Below the pieces are notes generated by a model that searched no databases, had not been told where the DNA came from, and worked only from the letters and a program-made list of their open reading frames with translations. Made by a program: the position numbers and the translations under genes. 64,000 nucleotides of DNA from JAHEGP01 sp963751595. GTDB taxonomy: Bacteria > Pseudomonadota > Gammaproteobacteria > Pseudomonadales > JAHEGP01. Location: NCBI GenBank assembly GCA_963751595.1, contig CAVVVC010000006.1:246495-310494 (forward strand). The letters run 5' to 3'. Shown piece by piece: positions 59,590-64,000 of the stretch; within the stretch, counting starts at the first letter, position 1, and each line of letters begins with the position of its first letter.

Positions 59590-60333
59590 CTATTTATTGA
59601 CCGCCCGCCGCTGGCGCAATGCCTCGAATACACAGACGCCGGATGCCACGGATACATTGAGGCTGGACACGCTCCCCGCCATGGGAATGCTGACCAGAAA
59701 ATCACAGCGCTCCCGGGTCAGTCGCCGCATCCCGCTGCCCTCGGCACCCAGCACAATAGCCACCGGGCCCGTGAGATCGGTCTCGTACAGTCCCTGTTGG
59801 GCTTCGCCGGCAGTGCCGACAACCCACACGCCCTGCTCCTTGAGCCGGTCGAGGCAGCGCGCGAGATTGGTGACCGCAAACACGGGAATATGCTCTGCTG
59901 CCCCCGAAGCCACCTTGCGCACGGTCGGCGTCAGGCCAACGGATTTGTCCCGGGGGATAACCACCGCATCTACCCCGGCGGCATCGGCGGTGCGCAGGCA
60001 AGCCCCCAAATTGTGGGGATCGGTGATGCCGTCGAGCACCAACAGCAGCGGCTGCACCAGGGAAGGCATAAATGCCGCCAGCTCATCCTCGCCGGCCAGA
60101 GTGACCGTGCGGCAGTCTGCCACGACGCCCTGGTGGTTACCCGACACCCAGCTATCCAGCTGCTTTTTCTGGCAGGTCTGCGGCGTGATGCCCGCCTGTT
60201 CCGCCAGTTGCAGTATTCGCTGCAGACGCTCGGGCCGCTTACCCGTAGCCAGCCAAAGGGCCAGCACCCGCTCGGGTTCCGACCGCAGCACCGCAGTGAC
60301 CGCGTGCACGCCGAAGACCTTTTCCTGGGCCAT
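59590..60333 (-). CDS. rlmB: 23S rRNA (guanosine-2251-2'-O)-methyltransferase
   Basis: 247 residues of the SpoU/TrmH class. N-terminal substrate-binding start KVFGVHAVTAVLRSEPERV, then the knotted SAM domain: LLVLDGITDPHNLGACLRTADAAGVDAVV, VALVLGAEGSGMRRL-type (here VAIVLGAEGSGMRRLTR) and SIPMAGSVSSLNVSVASGV. ATG 60333 is preferred over the TTG at 60339. Twelve bases after rnr, as in other Gammaproteobacteria. Confidence 0.96.
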   Translation of the reverse strand: MAQEKVFGVHAVTAVLRSEPERVLALWLATGKRPERLQRILQLAEQAGITPQTCQKKQLDSWVSGNHQGVVADCRTVTLAGEDELAAFMPSLVQPLLLVLDGITDPHNLGACLRTADAAGVDAVVIPRDKSVGLTPTVRKVASGAAEHIPVFAVTNLARCLDRLKEQGVWVVGTAGEAQQGLYETDLTGPVAIVLGAEGSGMRRLTRERCDFLVSIPMAGSVSSLNVSVASGVCVFEALRQRRAVNK

Positions 60334-60344
60334 CGACAAGCCGC

Positions 60345-62639
60345 CTAGGACTTCTGTGCCTTGCGCTTGCGCGGCCCCCGGGAGCGTTTCTTGGACTTTG
60401 GCCGCGATGATCGCGGCGCGGAATCCGCCGGTTCGAGATCGATCTTGCGATCATCGAGATCGACCCGCACCAGCCTCACTGCCAGCGAGTCACCCAGGGC
60501 ATAACTGGCCCGGGAATGCTCGCCCACAAGACGCTGGTTGGCGGCATCGAAGTGGTAATAATCGCTGCGCAGTGCGCTGACATGGACCAGACCTTCGATA
60601 TACACATCCACCAGTTCGACGAACAGACCGAACGAGGTAACCGCGCTGATCACACCCTGGTACTGCTCACCGACATGCTCGTACAGGTACTCGCACTTGA
60701 GCCAGGCCACCACGTCGCGGGTGGCATCATCCGCCCTCCGCTCGGTCATCGAGCAATGCTCGCCCAGTGCCAGCATCTGTTGCAGGTCGTAGGGATAAAT
60801 GTCAGCCGGCTTGATCGCACCGGCGCCCTCCACCCGACGCACCAGCTTGGTCTTCCTCCGCGAGCGAATCACCGAGCGCAGCGCCCGGTGCATCAGCAGG
60901 TCGGGGTAGCGGCGAATCGGCGAGGTGAAATGCGCATAGGCCTTGTAGTGCAAGCCAAAGTGACCCTGATTCTGGGGGTGGTAAACCGCCTGGTTCATCG
61001 AGCGCAGCATCATGGTCTGGATAATGTGGGCATCGGTCCGCCCTTCTGCCTGATCCAGCAGCGCCTGATAATCCCCTGGCGCCGGCTTGTCGCCACCGCC
61101 AAGCGACAGGCCAAGCTCACCGAGGTAAGTACGAAGCTTCGCCAGCTTCTCGGGTTTGGGGCCCTCGTGAACCCGGTACAGCCCGGGGATTTCCAACTGC
61201 TGGAGAAATTCCGCAGCGCAGACATTGGCGCAGAGCATGCACTCTTCGATCAGCTTGTGGGCGTCGTTGCGCACCACCGGCACGATGGTTTCTATCTTTC
61301 GATCCTCACCGAAAACGATGCGGGTTTCTTCGGTTTCGAAATCGATGGCGCCCCGTCGGTCCCGCGCCAGGCGCAGCACCTGGTAAAGCCTGTGCAATTC
61401 CAATACCGGCTTGTGCACGCCGGCATCCACCGCAGCAATGTCGCCGCCGAGGAAAGCCCCGACCTGGTTGTAGGTCAGGCGTGCACTGGAGTTGATGACA
61501 GCCTCGTAAAAGTTGTAACCCTTGACCTTACCCTTGCCGCCAATGGTTATCTCGCAAACCATAGCCAGCCGATCGACCGCAGGATTGAGGGAGCACAGGC
61601 CATTGGAGATAGTCTCCGGCAGCATCGGGATAACCCGCTCGGGAAAATACACCGAGGTGCCACGCTTGTGGGCCTCCTGGTCGAGGGCCGAGCCCACCTG
61701 CACATAGTGGGAGACATCGGCAATGGCCACCCACAGGCGCCAACCGCGCAGCTTCAGCCTCTCGCAGTAGACCGCATCGTCGAAGTCCCGGGCATCCTCG
61801 CCATCGATGGTAACGAAGTTCAGCTTGCGCAGGTCGACCCGGTGGCGCTTGTCCTTCGCAGCGACCTCCTCTCCAAAAGCCGCCGCCTCGTCCAGCACAG
61901 CCTGTGGCCATTGCCACGGCAGATCATGGGATCGCAGCGCGATTTCAATCTCCATCCCCGGGGCCATGTGATCCCCCAGCACATCGACCACCCGTCCCAC
62001 CGGCTTGCGCCTGGCGTCGGGCTGATCGACGATCTCGACACTCACGATCTGCCCGGGTTGGGCCTTGCCCTGGGCTCCCGGTGGCAGCTGGATATCGTGG
62101 TTCACCTTGGGGTTGTCCGCAATCACGTACTGGATGCCACCCTGCTGCACCAGCTTGCCAACGATATGGGTGGTGTTGTGGGCCAGCACCTCGACAATCA
62201 CCCCCGAGGAGCGGCCGCGATAGTCGTTCTCATCCTGCCGCACCAGCACCTCATCGCCGTCGAACACCCGCGCCATCTGGCGACTGGACAGGTAGATATC
62301 TTCCCCCTCACCACTCGCCCGGCTGACGAAGCCGAAGCCGTCACGATGCGCAATCACCCGCCCTTTGATCAGGTCCATGCGCTGCACCACGCCATAGCTG
62401 CCGCGACGATTCTTGATCAACTGCCCATCGCGCTCCATGGCCCGCAGGCGACGTTCGAGGGCAACCCGGTCCTGCTCATCTTTAAGGTCAAGCTGCTTGG
62501 CCACCTGTTCCAGGGAACAGGGCCTGCCGACATCCTCCAGCAGCTGCAAGATCACTTCACGGCTGGGGATGGGATTTTTATAACGCCGTGCCTCACGCGC
62601 AGCGTGGGGATCACGGATCGCTTTCTTGTTCTTTGCCAT
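60345..62639 (-). CDS. rnr: Ribonuclease R
   Basis: 764 residues. An N-terminal helix-turn-helix (VGRPCSLEQVAKQLDL) precedes the cold-shock domains (about 85-225, GRVIAHRDGFGFV). The RNB exonuclease core has the acidic site TIDGEDARDFDDAVYCE and SNGLCSLNPAVDRLAM. An S1 domain (GVISAVTSFGLFVELVDVYIEGLVHVSAL) and a Lys/Arg-rich tail complete it. It degrades structured RNA 3' to 5'. The ribosome site is weak and the preceding gene ends only six bases away, suggesting coupling. Confidence 0.97.
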   Translation of the reverse strand: MAKNKKAIRDPHAAREARRYKNPIPSREVILQLLEDVGRPCSLEQVAKQLDLKDEQDRVALERRLRAMERDGQLIKNRRGSYGVVQRMDLIKGRVIAHRDGFGFVSRASGEGEDIYLSSRQMARVFDGDEVLVRQDENDYRGRSSGVIVEVLAHNTTHIVGKLVQQGGIQYVIADNPKVNHDIQLPPGAQGKAQPGQIVSVEIVDQPDARRKPVGRVVDVLGDHMAPGMEIEIALRSHDLPWQWPQAVLDEAAAFGEEVAAKDKRHRVDLRKLNFVTIDGEDARDFDDAVYCERLKLRGWRLWVAIADVSHYVQVGSALDQEAHKRGTSVYFPERVIPMLPETISNGLCSLNPAVDRLAMVCEITIGGKGKVKGYNFYEAVINSSARLTYNQVGAFLGGDIAAVDAGVHKPVLELHRLYQVLRLARDRRGAIDFETEETRIVFGEDRKIETIVPVVRNDAHKLIEECMLCANVCAAEFLQQLEIPGLYRVHEGPKPEKLAKLRTYLGELGLSLGGGDKPAPGDYQALLDQAEGRTDAHIIQTMMLRSMNQAVYHPQNQGHFGLHYKAYAHFTSPIRRYPDLLMHRALRSVIRSRRKTKLVRRVEGAGAIKPADIYPYDLQQMLALGEHCSMTERRADDATRDVVAWLKCEYLYEHVGEQYQGVISAVTSFGLFVELVDVYIEGLVHVSALRSDYYHFDAANQRLVGEHSRASYALGDSLAVRLVRVDLDDRKIDLEPADSAPRSSRPKSKKRSRGPRKRKAQKS

Positions 62640-62644
62640 AAATT

Positions 62645-63766
62645 TTATTGTTCCAGTAATTGGAGGACGTGGTCCCCGATTGCCAGCGAAGCGGTCAAAC
62701 CCGGTGACTCGATGCCAAAAAGATGAACAGCCCCGGTTACGCCATGATCAGCCTGGTGCTGGATCATAAAGTCGGCCTGGGGTTCGCCGGGCCCGACAAT
62801 CTTGGGCCTCACGCCCGCATAGCCCGGCTGTAAACGTTCCGCTTCCAGGCCCGGCCAATAGGCACGGATCGCCGTGGCGAATTTTTCTGAGAGGTCCTGG
62901 TCGAAGCGGTAAACAGGCTCCTCGACCCACTGCACATCGGGTCCGAAACGCGCGCCCCCGGCAATGTCGAGGGTCAAGTGAATACCCAGGCCACCGGCCT
63001 CGGGCAGGGGATATATCAGCCTGCTGAAGGGGGCTTTCCCCGAGTATGTCATATAGTGACCCCTGGCATAATAGCGCGGGGGCAATTTATTATTCGGGTA
63101 CGCTTCCATCGCCCGGGCCACCTCCCAGGCTCCGAGACCCGCCGAATTCACCAGCCAGCGGCAGCCAATGGTGTCGTCCCCCGACGCAAGTTGTAACAGG
63201 AAACCGTCCTCATCTGACCACACTTTTGTGACAGCGGAACGAAAAATCACCATGCCCCCCGCAGCTTCCAGCTCGCCCTGCAGCGACAGCATAAAGGCGT
63301 GGCTATCGACGATACCGGTGGCGGGAGAGTACAAACCCGCCTCGGCACGCAGTGCCGGCTCAAGCCGGTGCAACGCGTCTTTCTCCAGCGCCTCCAGATC
63401 GCAGACACCGTTGGCCAGTGCATGACGCTGCACCTGCTCCAGCGCACTGACCTCGGCCTCGGAAGTGGCCACAATCAGCTTGCCCAGCCGCCGGTGGTCG
63501 ACTCCCCTGCTATTGAGATAGGCATACAGCATGTCGCGCCCCGCCACACAGAGACGCGCCTTGAGGGAGCCCGCCGGGTAATAGATCCCGGCGTGAATCA
63601 CCTCGGAATTGCGCCCACTGCAATGCTCGCCAATGCGCGATTCAGCTTCCAGTACCAATACTTCGCGGCCCGTCTGTGCTATCGCACGGGCGCAGGCAAG
63701 ACCCACCACGCCGGCGCCGACGACAATACAGTCGACCTGACCTAGATTCCCCGAAATGTGCCCCAC
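62645..63766 (-). CDS. FAD-dependent oxidoreductase, L-2-hydroxyglutarate oxidase type
   Basis: 373 residues. FAD motif CIVVGAGVVGLACARAIAQ with the following LEAESRIGEHCSGRNSEVIHAGIYYPAGSLKARLC is the pattern of the LhgO/L2HGDH branch of DAO-fold proteins. The C-terminal PGYAGVRPKIVGPGEPQADF and HLFGIESPGLTASLAIGDHV complete it. It probably oxidises a 2-hydroxy acid and feeds electrons to the membrane chain; substrate not proved. The start is GTG 63766, the only one that keeps the FAD motif with a short lead. First gene before rnr. Confidence 0.88.
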   Translation of the reverse strand: MGHISGNLGQVDCIVVGAGVVGLACARAIAQTGREVLVLEAESRIGEHCSGRNSEVIHAGIYYPAGSLKARLCVAGRDMLYAYLNSRGVDHRRLGKLIVATSEAEVSALEQVQRHALANGVCDLEALEKDALHRLEPALRAEAGLYSPATGIVDSHAFMLSLQGELEAAGGMVIFRSAVTKVWSDEDGFLLQLASGDDTIGCRWLVNSAGLGAWEVARAMEAYPNNKLPPRYYARGHYMTYSGKAPFSRLIYPLPEAGGLGIHLTLDIAGGARFGPDVQWVEEPVYRFDQDLSEKFATAIRAYWPGLEAERLQPGYAGVRPKIVGPGEPQADFMIQHQADHGVTGAVHLFGIESPGLTASLAIGDHVLQLLEQ

Positions 63767-63861
63767 CCCGCTTTATATCAGCGCCAATCGGCGCTATCGC
63801 AATCGCTTCGACTGCGTGCACGCGCTACACGCGACACCTGCGCCGAACCCCCTAATTTCAG

Positions 63862-63890
63862 TTGACAAGCTTACCCTGAATCAGTAATGT
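63862..63890 (+). promoter_or_regulatory. Promoter of tRNA-Leu
   Basis: TTGACA (63862-63867), 17 bases, TAATGT (63885-63890), then a GC-rich discriminator GCGCAGCC, typical of stable-RNA promoters under stringent control. The tRNA begins 39 bases on. Confidence 0.75.
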
Positions 63891-63929
63891 GCGCAGCCGT
63901 TCCGATCGCATTTCGGTTCACCTTCCCTG

Positions 63930-64000
63930 CCCAGGTGGTGAAATTGGTAGACACGCTAGCTTCAGGTGCTAGTCCTCGAAAGGGGGTGGAGGTTCAAGTC
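63930..64000 (+). tRNA. tRNA-Leu (anticodon CAG), 3' end outside window
   Basis: 71 bases seen. 5' acceptor GCCCAGG, D-arm with AATTGGTAGAC, anticodon stem GCTAG with loop CTTCAGG (anticodon CAG, codon CUG), a long variable arm (CCTCGAAAGGGGG) and the start of the T-arm (GGAGGTTCAAGTC). The remaining T-stem and acceptor lie past the edge. Confidence 0.95.

Noticed and set aside
60516..62726. 736-codon open frame on the plus strand opposite rnr
   Set aside because: It is the exact antisense of a complete RNase R gene. The protein is low-complexity, His/Gln/Leu-rich, and without any domain. GC-rich codon bias in rnr opens this frame by chance.

Overview
The window reads as a GC-rich gammaproteobacterial chromosome. 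Gene content and order are those of a free-living, probably marine, aerobe. My guess is a relative of the Cellvibrionales/Halieaceae; this is inference from the fused bioH-bioC gene, the DUF1302/DUF1329 pair, and the dnaT-like/lambda-P-like pair close to dnaB. I see no insertion sequence, prophage or CRISPR array. Nearly all DNA is coding, and many long antisense ORFs are shadows.

Layout. 1-3.5 kb: a GT39 glycosyltransferase cut by the left edge, a rhomboid protease and a DUF937 protein. 3.6-12.5 kb: the envelope pair DUF1302/DUF1329, a TetR regulator, and an RND pump with its periplasmic adaptor. 12.8-22.4 kb is the least conserved part: Hsp33, several small membrane or secreted proteins, a large LamG lipoprotein, a GH31 lipoprotein, UDP-glucuronate decarboxylase, tRNA-Pro(CGG) and a DUF3094 protein. 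22.5-29.8 kb: an acyl-CoA dehydrogenase, then a biotin operon bioB-bioF-bioHC-bioD facing comF across a BirA-type operator. 29.9-33.9 kb: srkA, an unknown membrane-anchored protein, a hexapeptide acyltransferase and cysE.

33.9-38 kb is a thiamine salvage operon behind a TPP riboswitch: TonB receptor, YkoF-like protein, PnuC-family transporter and a small-molecule kinase. It is followed upstream by the housekeeping run glyA-nrdR-ribD-ribE-ribBX-ribH-nusB-thiL-pgpA, all on the minus strand. 45.7-54.5 kb: a PAS/GGDEF/EAL regulator, ettA, radA, then a three-repeat DnaT-like protein overlapping a lambda-P-like helicase loader. 54.5-63.8 kb: a beta-hydroxyacid dehydrogenase, a CYTH protein, dnaB, rplI, a membrane protein, rpsR, rpsF, rlmB, rnr and an FAD oxidoreductase. 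A promoter and the 5' part of tRNA-Leu(CAG) lie at the right edge.

The points most worth a second look are: the domesticated phage-type replication-priming module near dnaB; the riboswitch-controlled thiamine uptake set with a free-standing YkoF domain; a BirA operator lying across the comF start codon; a terminator hairpin that contains the Shine-Dalgarno of the next gene; a 19-base perfect palindrome before the acyl-CoA dehydrogenase; and several small membrane-protein genes with good ribosome sites. All calls come from reading the sequence; no database search was run.
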